Source of the DNA: an uncultured Acetobacteraceae bacterium
GTDB lineage: Bacteria > Pseudomonadota > Alphaproteobacteria > Acetobacterales > Acetobacteraceae
Reading direction: 5' to 3'
Assembly: GCA_937902425.1 (NCBI GenBank)
Contig: CALFNB010000539.1
Coordinates: forward strand, 1 to 64,000
DNA length: 64,000 nt
Of this stretch, positions 18,875 to 30,035 are shown one piece after another; position 1 is the first letter of the stretch, and every line of letters starts with the position of its first letter. Under the pieces are notes generated by a model. It did not search any database. It saw nothing but the letters and a program-made list of their open reading frames with translations, and had not been told where the DNA came from. Both the position numbers and the translations under genes were made by a program.

Positions 18875-20098
18875 ATGACGTCCGATCGCATCATCATCGC
18901 CGGTGCCGGTCACGCCGGTGGCTCCGCCGCCGCCATGCTCCGTCAACTGGGCTGGAAAACCGGCATCACGCTGGTGGGCGAGGAACCGTTGCCGCCGTAC
19001 CAGCGTCCGCCTCTGTCGAAAGCCTGGCTGAAAGGCGAGGCCGACGCGGACAGCCTCGCGTTACGTCCGCTCGGGTTTTACAACGACGCCGATATCGAAC
19101 TGAAACTCGGCATGAGTGTAACGAAGATCGATCCGGCAGCGCACCAGGTGACGTTCAGCGACGACGACTCGATGCATTACGCGCAGCTGATCCTGGCCAC
19201 CGGGTCACGCGCGCGGCGCATCCCATTGCCCGGGATCGACCAGGCGAACGTGCTGGAACTACGCACCGCCGCCGACGCCGACAAATTGAAGGCGGTGCTT
19301 GGGCCGGGGAAGCGTCTCGCCGTCGTCGGCGGCGGTTATATCGGGCTGGAGGCCGCCGCCTCGGCCCGCGCTCTGGGTGCCGAGGTCACGATTGTCGAAA
19401 TCGCGCCCCGTGTCCTGGCCCGGGTCGCCTGCGAGATCCTGTCGAACTTCTTCCAGGACTTTCATCGATCGCAGGGCGTGACGATCGAACTCGGCGCCGG
19501 AGTGCAGGCGCTGGAAGGGACCGGAACCGTGACCGGTGTGCGTCTCGCCGACGGTAGGGTCATCCCCTGCGATGCCGCCCTGATCGGCGTGGGTGGCGTC
19601 CCGAATGAGGAACTGGCGCGAGACGCCGGGATCGCCTGCGACGGCGGTATTGTTGTCGATCTGAGCGCGCGCACGTCGGACCCGGACATCTTCGCCATCG
19701 GCGACTGCACGAAACGACCGTTGCCGCTGTACAACCGCAGCATGCGCCTGGAGAGCGTGCCGAACGCCCTGGAGCAGGCGAAGCAGGCGGCCTCGGCGAT
19801 CTGTGGCCGCCCGCCACCTTCCCCCGAGGTGCCCTGGTTCTGGTCCGACCAATACGATCTGCGCCTGCAAATCGTCGGTCTCCCATTCGATGCCATCGAG
19901 ATCGTCGTCCGCGGCGATCTCGCCGCCGGTAAGTTCGCGCTGTTCCATCTGACCGCCGACGGCACCGTGCAGGCCGTGGAGGCGGTCAACGCGTCCACCG
20001 AGTTCATGGGCGGACGGCGGATCATCCAGCGCCGCAAGCAACTGACCGCCGCGCGGATCGCCGACCCGACCGTCACGATGCAGGAACTGGCCTCATGA
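18875..20098 (+). CDS. NAD(P)/FAD-dependent oxidoreductase, ferredoxin reductase type
   Basis: IIAGAGHAGGSAAAMLRQ, PYQRPPLSKAWL, VVGGGYIGLEAAA, IFAIGDCTKRP, WFWSDQYDLRLQIVGL. Starts 2 nt after the upstream stop. Confidence 0.95.
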   Translation: MTSDRIIIAGAGHAGGSAAAMLRQLGWKTGITLVGEEPLPPYQRPPLSKAWLKGEADADSLALRPLGFYNDADIELKLGMSVTKIDPAAHQVTFSDDDSMHYAQLILATGSRARRIPLPGIDQANVLELRTAADADKLKAVLGPGKRLAVVGGGYIGLEAAASARALGAEVTIVEIAPRVLARVACEILSNFFQDFHRSQGVTIELGAGVQALEGTGTVTGVRLADGRVIPCDAALIGVGGVPNEELARDAGIACDGGIVVDLSARTSDPDIFAIGDCTKRPLPLYNRSMRLESVPNALEQAKQAASAICGRPPPSPEVPWFWSDQYDLRLQIVGLPFDAIEIVVRGDLAAGKFALFHLTADGTVQAVEAVNASTEFMGGRRIIQRRKQLTAARIADPTVTMQELAS

Positions 20099-20503
<405 letters not shown>

Positions 20504-20519
20504 ACAGGAGAATACGCCC

Positions 20520-21791
20520 ATGAATGCCCCGGTTCATTATGACGCGGCGCTGGAAGCAGCGAAACTGAACGCACGCTCCCTGCCGTTGGGCGAAATCGAC
20601 GTCAGCGATCCGAAACTATATCAGAACGACGTGCATTACCCGTACTTTGAGCGGCTGCGCCGGGAAGCCCCGGTGCATTACCGCAAGGACGGGATGTATG
20701 GCTCGTTCTGGTCGGTGACCAAATTCAAGGACATCATGGCGGTCGAGACGCATCCGGAGATCTATTCGTCCGAGGCGAAGCTTGGCGGCATCTCGATCAC
20801 CGACCGGCCGATGCAGTACCGCCGTTCCAGCTTCATTTCGATGGACCCGCCGCGGCATGACGATCAGCGCAAGGTGGTCAGTCCGATCGTCGCGCCGGCG
20901 AACCTCAACAACATGTCGGACATTATTCGGCAGCGGGTTTGCCGCGTGCTGGACAACCTGCCGCGTAATGAAACCTTCGATTGGGTGAAGCTGGTCTCGA
21001 TCGAATTGACCACACTGATGCTGACCACGCTGTTCGACTTCCCGGAAGCTGAGCGGCACAAGCTGACCTACTGGTCCGATATCGCGACCCAGGACGTGAA
21101 CGCCGGCGGTGAGATTGATTCCGAAGAAAAACGCCTGGCGATATTGCAAGAGGCGCTGGCCGTATTCACCGGCATGTGGCATGAGCGTGCCGCCCGTCCC
21201 CCGGGGTTCGACCTGATCTCCATGCTGGCCCATGGCGAGGCCACCAGGAACCTCGTCAACGACCCACAGGAGTTTCTGGGCAACCTGACCTTGTTGATCG
21301 TTGGTGGCAACGACACCACGCGCAATTCCATGAGCGGTGGACTGTGGGCGTTGTGCAAGCACCCGGCTGAGTATCAGAAGCTGCGTGACAACCCGGCGCT
21401 GGTGACCAGCATGGTGCCGGAGATCATTCGCTGGCAATCGCCGATCGTGCACATGCGTCGCACGGCCGTGGCCGACGCGGAGCTTGGCGGCAAGCAGATC
21501 CGCGAGGGTGACAAGGTCGTGATGTGGTACATCTCGGGCAACCGGGATGAGGATACGATCGACGATCCGAACGACTTCATCATTGATCGCGCTCGCCCGC
21601 GGCATCATCTGTCGTTTGGTTTCGGCGTGCATCGTTGCGTCGGAAACCGTTTGGCGGAGATGCAACTGATCACGCTTTGGGAAGAAATCATGAAGCGCTT
21701 TCCGAAGATCGAGCTCATGGAGGAACCGGAACGGATTTACTCCAACTTCATTCACGGTATCAGCCGGATGATGGTGCGGATCCCGGCTTAG
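20520..21791 (+). CDS. Cytochrome P450, CYP153-like (alkane/terminal hydroxylase family)
   Basis: LIVGGNDTTRNSMSGG (I-helix), EIIRWQSP (ExxR), HLSFGFGVHRCVGNRLAEMQL (heme Cys). VVMWYISGNRDE and NFIHGISRMMV resemble CYP153 sequences I recall. Confidence 0.93.
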   Translation: MNAPVHYDAALEAAKLNARSLPLGEIDVSDPKLYQNDVHYPYFERLRREAPVHYRKDGMYGSFWSVTKFKDIMAVETHPEIYSSEAKLGGISITDRPMQYRRSSFISMDPPRHDDQRKVVSPIVAPANLNNMSDIIRQRVCRVLDNLPRNETFDWVKLVSIELTTLMLTTLFDFPEAERHKLTYWSDIATQDVNAGGEIDSEEKRLAILQEALAVFTGMWHERAARPPGFDLISMLAHGEATRNLVNDPQEFLGNLTLLIVGGNDTTRNSMSGGLWALCKHPAEYQKLRDNPALVTSMVPEIIRWQSPIVHMRRTAVADAELGGKQIREGDKVVMWYISGNRDEDTIDDPNDFIIDRARPRHHLSFGFGVHRCVGNRLAEMQLITLWEEIMKRFPKIELMEEPERIYSNFIHGISRMMVRIPA

Positions 21792-21863
21792 CCGCACCGG
21801 CTTTGCAACGCGCCACGCCGCCCGGTCGGGAGGCGTGGCGCGTAAACTTTTTCAAGGATCTTC

Positions 21864-22118
21864 ATGATCGAGAGCACATCGCTTGCCTTGCTGCCGTTGA
21901 TCGCCGGGATCCTGATTCTGACGGCGCGATTTTACGTGCGGGAAGGCGCGATCTCGATCTTCAGCATGAGCTTCATCCTGGCCACGATCGCCGTGGCGAT
22001 GTTGGTTGGCTACATGTTCCTGTCGGTACTGGGCTTGTTGCCACCCTACGCATGGGTCGTGTTTGGCGGCGTTGGAACGGTGATGAGCGTTGGCGGGATC
22101 TGGTCGTTTTATCGGTAA
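21864..22118 (+). CDS. Small (84 aa) predicted membrane protein
   Basis: Three hydrophobic stretches: LALLPLIAGILILTARFYV, FSMSFILATIAVAMLVGYMFLSVLGLL, WVVFGGVGTVMSVGGIWSFY. ATG start. Confidence 0.6.
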   Translation: MIESTSLALLPLIAGILILTARFYVREGAISIFSMSFILATIAVAMLVGYMFLSVLGLLPPYAWVVFGGVGTVMSVGGIWSFYR

Positions 22119-22170
22119 ATCGCGTCATGGCCCGCACCGGCCGGACCATGACGACTACGCGACCATTGCC

Positions 22171-23841
22171 TCAGAACAGGCCTTCGATTTCGCCGTCCTC
22201 CCGTAGATGGATCGCCTCGGCGGCCGGCACCCGCGGGAGCCCAGGCATGGTCATGATGTCACCGCAGATCGCGACGACGAAGCCGGCACCGGCCGACAGG
22301 CGGACCTCGCGGACGGGCAGTATGTGACCGGTTGGCGCGCCCATCACCGTTGGATCGGAGGTGAAACTGAATTGCGTCTTGGCGATGCAAACCGGGACGT
22401 TGCCGAAGCCGGCATCCTCGAACGCTTTCAACCGCCGCGCCACCGCGTCCGGGACCGCGATGTCCGCCGCGCGGTAGATTTCCTTGGCGATCGTCCGGAT
22501 CTTGTCGGCGAGTTTAAGTTCCAACCCATAAAGCGGCTTATACGCCGCCTTGCCGCTTTCAATGTGGTTCATCACCGCGTGTGCCAGCGCCTCGGCGCCC
22601 GCGCTGCCATGCGCCCAATGCGTGCAGGAGATGGCCTCGACGCCAAGCGCGGCCATGCCGTCGTTGATGGCTGCGAATTCGGCCTCCGTATCGGAGGTGA
22701 AGTGATTGACCGCCACCACGACCGGCAGGCCGAATTTGCCCAGGTTCTCGACGTGACGGGCGAGGTTGGCGATGCCGCGTTTCACCGCCTCGACGTTTTC
22801 CGGACCGAGCGCGTTACGCGCCATGCCGCCGTGCATCTTCAGTGCGCGCACGGTGGCGACGATGACCGCGCAGGACGGCGTCAGGCCGGCGGAGCGGCAC
22901 TTGATGTCCACGAACTTTTCCGCGCCCAGGTCGGCGCCGAACCCGGCCTCGGTCACCACCACATCGGAGAGTTTCAACGCGAGTTGTGTCGCCATCACGG
23001 AATTGCAGCCGTGCGCGATATTGGCGAACGGGCCGCCGTGCACCATTGCCGGCGAGCCTTCCAGCGTCTGCACCAAATTCGGTGCCAGCGCGTCACGCAA
23101 CAACACCGACATGGCACCGTCGGCCTTGATGTCGGAAGCCGTGACATTCGTGCCATCCCGCCTTTGCGCGACGATCATCTTGCCAAGCCGGGCCTGTAGG
23201 TCCGCCATGTCCTTGGCCAGGCAGAACACCGCCATCACCTCGGACGCGACCGTGATATCGAACCCGTCCTCGCGCGGGAAACCGTTGGCCACGCCGCCCA
23301 GACTGCCAACGATCGAGCGCAGCGCGCGATCGTTCATGTCGAGGCAACGCCGCCACGAGATCCGTCGCGGGTCAATGCCCAACGAATTGCTCCAGTAAAC
23401 GTGGTTGTCGATCATTGCCGCGAGCAGGTTGTTGGCCGAGGTGACGGCGTGGAAATCGCCGGTGAAATGCAGGTTGATCTGGTCCATCGGCACCACTTGC
23501 GCATAACCGCCGCCCGCGGCACCGCCCTTCATGCCGAAGCTCGGGCCGAGACTGGGTTCGCGCAAACAAATCGTCGCGCGTTTGCCGATGCGGTTGAGCG
23601 CGTCGCCCAGACCGACGGTGGTCGTGGTTTTTCCCTCACCGGCGGGGGTTGGGCTGATGCCGGTGACCAGCACCAGCGCGCCGTCCTTCCGGTCCCGCAC
23701 CGAGTTGATGTAGTCAAACCCAATCTTCGCTTTGTGGCGTCCGTATGGTTCCAGCGCGTCGGCGGGAATGTTCAGCCGCGCCGCGATATCCGCGATCGGC
23801 CGGAGCTTCGCCGCGCGGGCAATTTCAAGATCTGGGTTCAT
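22171..23841 (-). CDS. fhs: Formate--tetrahydrofolate ligase
   Basis: 556 aa; [24 protein letters not shown]-loop, [39 protein letters not shown], and C-terminal [15 protein letters not shown]. Confidence 0.97.
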   Translation of the reverse strand: MNPDLEIARAAKLRPIADIAARLNIPADALEPYGRHKAKIGFDYINSVRDRKDGALVLVTGISPTPAGEGKTTTTVGLGDALNRIGKRATICLREPSLGPSFGMKGGAAGGGYAQVVPMDQINLHFTGDFHAVTSANNLLAAMIDNHVYWSNSLGIDPRRISWRRCLDMNDRALRSIVGSLGGVANGFPREDGFDITVASEVMAVFCLAKDMADLQARLGKMIVAQRRDGTNVTASDIKADGAMSVLLRDALAPNLVQTLEGSPAMVHGGPFANIAHGCNSVMATQLALKLSDVVVTEAGFGADLGAEKFVDIKCRSAGLTPSCAVIVATVRALKMHGGMARNALGPENVEAVKRGIANLARHVENLGKFGLPVVVAVNHFTSDTEAEFAAINDGMAALGVEAISCTHWAHGSAGAEALAHAVMNHIESGKAAYKPLYGLELKLADKIRTIAKEIYRAADIAVPDAVARRLKAFEDAGFGNVPVCIAKTQFSFTSDPTVMGAPTGHILPVREVRLSAGAGFVVAICGDIMTMPGLPRVPAAEAIHLREDGEIEGLF

Positions 23842-24959
23842 TGGGTCTCTCCCGCTCGATTGTTGACGCCGATGTCGTTCAGGGCCTGATCCATCGCCGC
23901 GACCGCGCCCGCCATGTCGGTTGGGGATATCGCACCGATGCAGCCAACCCGAAAGCCCGGCGTTGGTGTACTGTAGAAGTTGCTGATCAGCACGCCGCGC
24001 GATTTCAGTGCGTCGACGAAACGCTGAAGATTCCAGGCCGGATCCGCCGGCGCGCGAACATTGACGATGATCGGCCCTTGATGCTCCGGCCGCACGTATG
24101 GCGTGACTCCGAGGCGGATCATGCCGTCATAAAGCGTGCGCATGTTGGCGGTATAACGCGTCAGCCGCGCCACGCGGCCACCTTCCAGATCGAAGAAATC
24201 GAGAGCTGTGTTCAACGCGTTGACAATTTGCGCGGGCGGTGTGAATCGCGGGCGGCCGTCGCCGCTTCTGACCACCTGCGCGTAAATATCCGCCAGATCG
24301 AACGACCAACTGCCCGCGAGCCCAGAGCATTGCTCCAGACGATCGATGCGCACGATCGCGTAGCCGATACCGGGCAGGGCTTCCAGGCACTTGTTCGCGG
24401 TAAACACCGCCGCGTCGATCTCGGGATGCGCGCTCATGTCCATCGGCAGCGCGCCAAAGGCGGACACCGCGTCCACGATCATGCGGCGTCCATGTACTCT
24501 GACAACCGCGCCGATGGCATCGGCATCGTGCACGACACCGCTGCCGGTTTCCGACTGCACAAGTCCGACATGGGTGATGGATTGATCTTGCTCCAGAGCG
24601 GCCGCGACCGCGTCCGGTGAAATCGTTTCCATCGCGGTGATTGGCATCGCCACTGGTTCACGGCCGGCCTCACGTGTCAGGCGGATCATCCGGTCGCTGT
24701 AACTGCCGGTCATTGGGATCAGCAATCGCCCGCCCGGAGGAATGAAGCTACGGATCGCCGCCTCGGTGATGAAATGGCCGCAACCCGGCAATGGCAGCGC
24801 GGCGTGTTCCCCCGGCACGCCGCCCGCGATGCGCAGTAACCGGTCGCGCACGCCCGCATAGACGTCGCGAAAGTCAAAGTCCCAGGGCGCGATGTCGACG
24901 CCAAGCGCGGCGCGCACTTCGGGGCGGGTCATGACCGGTCCGGGTATCAGCAACAACAT
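23838..24959 (-). CDS. Class V aminotransferase, 2-aminoethylphosphonate--pyruvate transaminase-like
   Basis: [50 protein letters not shown] (PLP Lys), [23 protein letters not shown] overlap with fhs. Confidence 0.85.
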   Translation of the reverse strand: MLLLIPGPVMTRPEVRAALGVDIAPWDFDFRDVYAGVRDRLLRIAGGVPGEHAALPLPGCGHFITEAAIRSFIPPGGRLLIPMTGSYSDRMIRLTREAGREPVAMPITAMETISPDAVAAALEQDQSITHVGLVQSETGSGVVHDADAIGAVVRVHGRRMIVDAVSAFGALPMDMSAHPEIDAAVFTANKCLEALPGIGYAIVRIDRLEQCSGLAGSWSFDLADIYAQVVRSGDGRPRFTPPAQIVNALNTALDFFDLEGGRVARLTRYTANMRTLYDGMIRLGVTPYVRPEHQGPIIVNVRAPADPAWNLQRFVDALKSRGVLISNFYSTPTPGFRVGCIGAISPTDMAGAVAAMDQALNDIGVNNRAGETQ

Positions 24960-25069
24960 GGGGCGAAGGCTTCGCATGCCATGGGCTGAAAATCCACCCA
25001 CCTCGCGCGTTGCTTGCCAAAACCAGCCGGATGGGGAACATACTCACCAGTATATCGGGAGGATACACC

Positions 25070-26266
25070 ATGATCACGAAATTCGACAGCCTCTACGCGG
25101 GCCACGTCGATCTCGAAAACATTGGCTACGGTGGGACGCCCATCAACGATCGCCGCCATGACAACGCCCATCTGTCCACCGCGTTGTCCAAAGCCGAGGC
25201 GATGGCTCGCAAAATGGACAGCCTGGGTTTCAACACCTTCTGGATGGCCGAGCATCACTTCCAACGCGAAGGTACCGAGTGCATTCCGAACGTGCTGCTG
25301 ATGGCGCTGCATCTGACGCACATCACGCGGGATCTGAAGATCGGCACCGGCTTCAACATTACCCCGATGTGGCATCCGCTGCGGCTCGCGGAGGACTACG
25401 CGGTCGCCGACATACTGACCAAAGGCCGTGTCGTGTTCGGTGTCGGTCGCGGTTATCACACCCGCGAGGTTGAAACGTTCGGCTCGCCGCTGATCGATCA
25501 GGACGCCAACCGCGAACTGTTCGAGGAACAGGTCGAGATCATCTTCAAGGCGTTCAACAGCGAGTCGTTCTCGCACAAAGGCAAGCATTACACGCTGCCG
25601 CCCGAGGTCCCCTATCGGGGTTACACGCTGAAGGAACTGACTCTGGTGCCACGGCCGGCGCGTCTGCCGGTGGAGTGCTGGCAGCCCATCCAGGGAGGCT
25701 CCGAGCGTGCCTTGGACTTCATGGCGAAGCATGGCATCCAGGGCATGATCGGCGGTGGCTCGGCCGACGGCGGCGCCATGCACAACGTCGTGTTGAAGTG
25801 GCAGGAAGCGCATCGCCGTATCGGTCAGGACATCGCACTGGGAGAACGGCTCTGCTTCGGCTTTCACGCTTACATCGGCGAAAGCAAGGAACAGTGTATC
25901 CGCGAGGCCGCGAAATATTACGAAGAGAACATGAAGATGTTCGGTGAACTGCGCCTGAACCGGGCGATGACCGACGAACAGATCGAGATCATGCGCGATC
26001 CCAAACGCGCGCCGACCGCGAAGCTGCCGCGGATCGAGGACGCGGTGAAATCGGGCGGCTTCCTGACCGGTTCGCCGGACGAGATCATCGAGCATCTGAT
26101 GAAGCTGGAAAAAGCCTATCCGGGCCTCGATCGGATCTCGATCAGCCTGTCCCTCGGCGTGCCCGAAGCGGTGGCGCTGGAGCAACTGGAACGCTTCGCG
26201 AAGGGGGTCATGCCCGCGTTCAAGAACCGCAAGATGGAAGCGAAGACTCCGGAACTGGCGAAGTAG
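25070..26266 (+). CDS. LLM class flavin-dependent oxidoreductase
   Basis: LGFNTFWMAEHHFQREG, KIGTGFNITPMWHPLRLAEDYAVADILTKGRVVFGVGRGYHTREVETFG. SD gggagga upstream of ATG 25070. Confidence 0.93.
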   Translation: MITKFDSLYAGHVDLENIGYGGTPINDRRHDNAHLSTALSKAEAMARKMDSLGFNTFWMAEHHFQREGTECIPNVLLMALHLTHITRDLKIGTGFNITPMWHPLRLAEDYAVADILTKGRVVFGVGRGYHTREVETFGSPLIDQDANRELFEEQVEIIFKAFNSESFSHKGKHYTLPPEVPYRGYTLKELTLVPRPARLPVECWQPIQGGSERALDFMAKHGIQGMIGGGSADGGAMHNVVLKWQEAHRRIGQDIALGERLCFGFHAYIGESKEQCIREAAKYYEENMKMFGELRLNRAMTDEQIEIMRDPKRAPTAKLPRIEDAVKSGGFLTGSPDEIIEHLMKLEKAYPGLDRISISLSLGVPEAVALEQLERFAKGVMPAFKNRKMEAKTPELAK

Positions 26267-26267
26267 C

Positions 26268-26666
26268 CTACCGCTGCACCAGTTCCACCATGATCCCCTC
26301 CGGCCCCCTCACGAACGCCAGCCTTAGCCCGGCGCTACGTGTCAGGGGGCCGATGGCGATGTCGGCGCCTTTGCGTCGCAGTTCCTCGCAGGCCTCGTCG
26401 ACGTTATCGACGGTCAGGCCGATATGTTCGAGTCCGTAATAAGGAAACGCGGGCGCCGGTGCCATCGGGTCATGCGGATGCGTCGGCGCGATGAGGATCT
26501 TTTGCCCGCCCAAGGTGAGCGAGATGCGGACCTGGCCAGGGTACAGGGTGCCGGGCGGGTAGGTGTCGCGCTTCGCCTCGGCGCCGAACATCGTTTCAAA
26601 GAATTTCGCCGTGGCGTCCGGGTTCGGGCTGCGCAGGTGAACGTGGTCGAAGCGAAAGTCACGCAT
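26268..26666 (-). CDS. VOC (glyoxalase-like) family protein
   Basis: FRFDHVHLRSPNPDATAKFFETMFGAEA ... GLEHIGLTVDNVDEACEELRRKGADI ... FVRGPEGIMVELVQR. ATG at 26666. Confidence 0.9.
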   Translation of the reverse strand: MRDFRFDHVHLRSPNPDATAKFFETMFGAEAKRDTYPPGTLYPGQVRISLTLGGQKILIAPTHPHDPMAPAPAFPYYGLEHIGLTVDNVDEACEELRRKGADIAIGPLTRSAGLRLAFVRGPEGIMVELVQR

Positions 26667-26712
26667 GGTGGTTACCTCACGAATTTTCGGGTGAAGCGAT
26701 CGACCGCGATAT

Positions 26713-27756
26713 TCAGGCGAGGTCGAGCCGATAGAACCGCGCGGCCGTTCCGCTGAACAGATCGGTCTTTTCGGTCGCGCTCGCGTCCTTGGCGAGCAGC
26801 TTGCACGCGTTCCAGAACGGTGCGTAGCCATAGGACCCTTTGTCGACCGGAAAATTGCTTTCGAACATGCAGCGATTGGCGCCGAACGCTTCGATGCAGG
26901 TATCGACGTAAGGTTTCCACGCGGCGGCGAGCGCTTCCGACGATGGCGGATCGGCTTTCTCATGGAAGTCCCAGCCGTTGATCCGCATCGCCATACCACC
27001 CACTTTAACGACGACGTTCGGGCAGGCGGCGAGTTCGCGAATGGATTTCGACCAATTCGAAAAAATTTCGTCGCGCCTGCCGGAATAATTGCCGATCGCC
27101 AGCGGTCCACCGATATGGTTCAGGCAAATGCCGGTGCCGGGAAACGCCCGCGCGAGGGCGGTCACGTCGCCGATCTGCGGATGATACAGCCAGGCGTCGA
27201 AGGTTAAATTCAACGGTGCGAGGCAGGCGAACCCTTCCCGGAACGTTTTATCGCCAGTCAAACCAGGCGGCGGGGCGTAGGCGGGGTTCATCAACGTCGG
27301 ATCGGCATCGTAAGCGGTGATGTGACGGATGCCGCGGAACCGGCCGCCGCCCGCCCGGATATGGGCTTCCAGGACGTCACGCGCGCGGCCGCCCAATCGG
27401 AGATCGACGTGGCCAACGATGCCGGCGCAGATTTTCGTCGCGCCGTAGCCGCCCGAGGCACTCATCGCCGCGACGCCGTTGACGAACTCGGTTTCGCCGA
27501 CCGGTCGGAATTCCTCGGGCCCGCCAGCGCGGTGCATCAAGCGGCATTGCGCGAACACGGTGGCGACGATGTTGTGGCCGCTGTTGGTGTCGGCCAGCAA
27601 ATCATCGAGCATGTAGCGCCAGCCTGGCCGTTCCCACAGATGGTGGTGCGGATCGACGATCGGCAACGTGGGCTCCAGGATCGTTTCCGTGCGCCGCGCG
27701 AGCCACGCGTCGCGGACCGGCAGATAGGGACTGGCTTGGGTCGTGGTGGTGCTCAT
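26713..27756 (-). CDS. Amidohydrolase family (TIM-barrel metal-dependent hydrolase)
   Basis: LPIVDPHHHLWERPGWRYMLDDLL, ICLNHIGGPL, NRCMFESNFPVDKGSYGYAPFWNACKLLA. Confidence 0.92.
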   Translation of the reverse strand: MSTTTTQASPYLPVRDAWLARRTETILEPTLPIVDPHHHLWERPGWRYMLDDLLADTNSGHNIVATVFAQCRLMHRAGGPEEFRPVGETEFVNGVAAMSASGGYGATKICAGIVGHVDLRLGGRARDVLEAHIRAGGGRFRGIRHITAYDADPTLMNPAYAPPPGLTGDKTFREGFACLAPLNLTFDAWLYHPQIGDVTALARAFPGTGICLNHIGGPLAIGNYSGRRDEIFSNWSKSIRELAACPNVVVKVGGMAMRINGWDFHEKADPPSSEALAAAWKPYVDTCIEAFGANRCMFESNFPVDKGSYGYAPFWNACKLLAKDASATEKTDLFSGTAARFYRLDLA

Positions 27757-27771
27757 GGTGCGGTTCCCTCG

Positions 27772-28578
27772 TTAGAACGTAAGCTTATCGACGCCATAGA
27801 AGGCGGCAACCTGATCCAGCCGCTGCTGGCCTGGCACCGAGTTGAACCAGCCCTGACGGCGGTGTTTGATGCCGGTGGCCTTTTGCAGATCGACCATCAG
27901 TTCGGCCATTTTCATGGTGGTGGCCAGACCATCGATGATCGGCACGTCATCGACCCGCGTGATACTGTTACGAGCCATCAACAGGTTCAACGGTACCTCG
28001 CCCGGAATGATGACGTCGGCGCCGGTGTCCTTGATGACGCGGCACGCGGCCTCCTGGAATTTCTCGATGACAGGCCCAGGATTGGCGTAGCCTGGCAACA
28101 CATCCTGAAATCGCAGGCCGGAGGCGATGACTCCGGCGCAGCGGTCGGCGAGGCCATAGTTCCTGACCTGCTCCTGATACAGCGGGATCATTCGTTCGAT
28201 AAACAGCATGATCGCGAAACGTTGACCGAACATGGTGGCGATATGGCAACAGGTTTCCCCCATGCCGACCACCGGAATGTCAACGATCGAGCGCACCTCC
28301 CGCAACATCGGATTCGGCAACGTACACATCGCGAACGCATCGTATCCCTGGGCTTCTGCCGCCCGTCCCGCCGCGACCCATTGATTGCCGTGGATCCAAT
28401 AAGTGTAGCCGTAGCCGATATCGTCCCCCGGGTACTCGCCGGGATATGTGCCGGGTGCCTGACCGTGAAACACCACCTCGGTATCCGGCCGGAGAACTTT
28501 CCCGAGATGCGCCCCCATCGCGTCCTCATAGCCGGGGAGATCGCCGAGCACAGTGAAACTTTGATGCCAGATGCGCAT
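27772..28578 (-). CDS. Aspartate/glutamate (hydantoin) racemase family protein
   Basis: MRIWHQSFTVLG, FAMCTLPNPMLREVRSIVDIPVVGMGETCCHIA, DVIIPGEVPLNLLMAR...IIDGLATTMKMAELM. Confidence 0.8.
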   Translation of the reverse strand: MRIWHQSFTVLGDLPGYEDAMGAHLGKVLRPDTEVVFHGQAPGTYPGEYPGDDIGYGYTYWIHGNQWVAAGRAAEAQGYDAFAMCTLPNPMLREVRSIVDIPVVGMGETCCHIATMFGQRFAIMLFIERMIPLYQEQVRNYGLADRCAGVIASGLRFQDVLPGYANPGPVIEKFQEAACRVIKDTGADVIIPGEVPLNLLMARNSITRVDDVPIIDGLATTMKMAELMVDLQKATGIKHRRQGWFNSVPGQQRLDQVAAFYGVDKLTF

Positions 28579-28590
28579 GTGCGATGTCCT

Positions 28591-29274
28591 TCAGAACCAG
28601 GCCCACAAATCTTCTTTTCGTTCCAGTTCGCGACTGGCGCCGTCGAACACCAGACGTCCCGATTTCAGCACGATCGCGCGCGAGGCGATCTTCAGCGTGG
28701 CGGGAATGTTCTGCTCCACGATCACCACCGTCGTGCTGGTTTCGCGATTGACCCGCACCAGGCTGTCCATCACGTCCCGCACGATGACCGGAGCGAGGCC
28801 GGTGGACGGTTCATCCAGCAGCAGAATACGCGGTTTGGTCATCAGCGCCATGCCCAGTGCGAGGATTTGCTGCTGGCCGCCGCTGAGCGAACTGGCCATC
28901 TGCGCGCCGCGCAGTTTCAGGATCGGGAACAGGCGGTAGATGTCCTCAACGTTGACATCGGGGTGATGCAGTCCGGCGATCGTCAGATTGCGCCGGACCG
29001 TCAGTTCCCGGAACACGTTGTGGCCTTGCGGAACGAAGCCGATGCCGAGACGCACATTGCGATGCACGGCTTTCGGAATGATCGTCTCACCGTGCCAGGT
29101 GATCTTCCCGGAAACTTCGGTTATGTCGCCCACGGCGCAGCGCATCAGCGTGGTCTTGCCCGCTCCGTTATGGCCGAAGATCGCAACCATCTCGCCGTCG
29201 GCGACCTGAAAGCCGATGTCTTTCAGCACCGGCACGCCGCCATATCCGGCTGAGACATTGCTGAACGACAACAT
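28591..29274 (-). CDS. livF: ABC transporter ATP-binding protein, LivF type
   Basis: GHNGAGKTTLMRC Walker A, LSGGQQQILALGMALMTKPRILLLDEPSTGLAP. Start 29274. Confidence 0.93.
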   Translation of the reverse strand: MLSFSNVSAGYGGVPVLKDIGFQVADGEMVAIFGHNGAGKTTLMRCAVGDITEVSGKITWHGETIIPKAVHRNVRLGIGFVPQGHNVFRELTVRRNLTIAGLHHPDVNVEDIYRLFPILKLRGAQMASSLSGGQQQILALGMALMTKPRILLLDEPSTGLAPVIVRDVMDSLVRVNRETSTTVVIVEQNIPATLKIASRAIVLKSGRLVFDGASRELERKEDLWAWF

Positions 29275-29276
29275 GC

Positions 29277-30035
29277 TCAGACCCCGAAGTACAATTCGGT
29301 CAGCGCGGAACTGGCGATAAGCTCCGCCACCGTGCCGTCCTGGAGAATCTTCCCGTTGGCCATGAACACCGCGCGAGAACACAGGTCGCGGATGAACGAC
29401 ACATTGTGTTCAACGACGCAGACGGCGCGACCGGCTTCGGCCTCCTCACGCACCACGCGCTGCATGGTTTCATAGGCGGCGCCTTCAACCCCCGCCATGG
29501 GTTCGTCCAGCAGCAGCACCGGGCCATCGTTCATCAAGGTGCGCGCGAGGCCAATGAGTTTCTGCTGACCAAATGGCAGATCGACGACCATCTCACTGGC
29601 GGTTTGCTCCAACCCCATGCGCGCCAGCGTCGTCATCGCCCGGTCCCGCGCGTGCCGCTCGGCTTCGCGCACAGCAGCGCGAGCGAACGCCACGCGCAGG
29701 ATCGACTCGCCGGGATACGACCGTGGTGCGATCAGTAGATTCTCCAGCACGGTCATGGTCCGAAACAGCAGCATGTTCTGCCAGGTCCGGGCGATGCCGA
29801 GCCGCGCGCGACGGTACAGCGCGGCGGCATCGATTGCCTCCCCATTTAAATAGATCGACCCGGAGTCAGGCCGCAGAACCCCGGAAATCAGGTTGAACAA
29901 TGAGGTCTTGCCCGCGCCGTTTGGGCCGATCAGACCAAGGATTTCGCCGCGGTCGATTGTCAGGTTCACCGAATCCGATACGACGATTCCGCCGAACCGC
30001 TTGCACAGATCCTCGGTACGAAGGACGGCGGTCAC
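29277..30035 (-). CDS. livG: ABC transporter ATP-binding protein, LivG type
   Basis: GPNGAGKTSLFNLISGVLRPDSGSIYLNG, LPFGQQKLIGLARTLMNDGPVLLLDEPMAGVE. Confidence 0.93.
   Translation of the reverse strand: MTAVLRTEDLCKRFGGIVVSDSVNLTIDRGEILGLIGPNGAGKTSLFNLISGVLRPDSGSIYLNGEAIDAAALYRRARLGIARTWQNMLLFRTMTVLENLLIAPRSYPGESILRVAFARAAVREAERHARDRAMTTLARMGLEQTASEMVVDLPFGQQKLIGLARTLMNDGPVLLLDEPMAGVEGAAYETMQRVVREEAEAGRAVCVVEHNVSFIRDLCSRAVFMANGKILQDGTVAELIASSALTELYFGV

Noticed and set aside
27322-29253. 643-aa plus-strand ORF antisense to amidohydrolase/racemase/livF
   Set aside because: Shadow ORF spanning three clear minus-strand genes.
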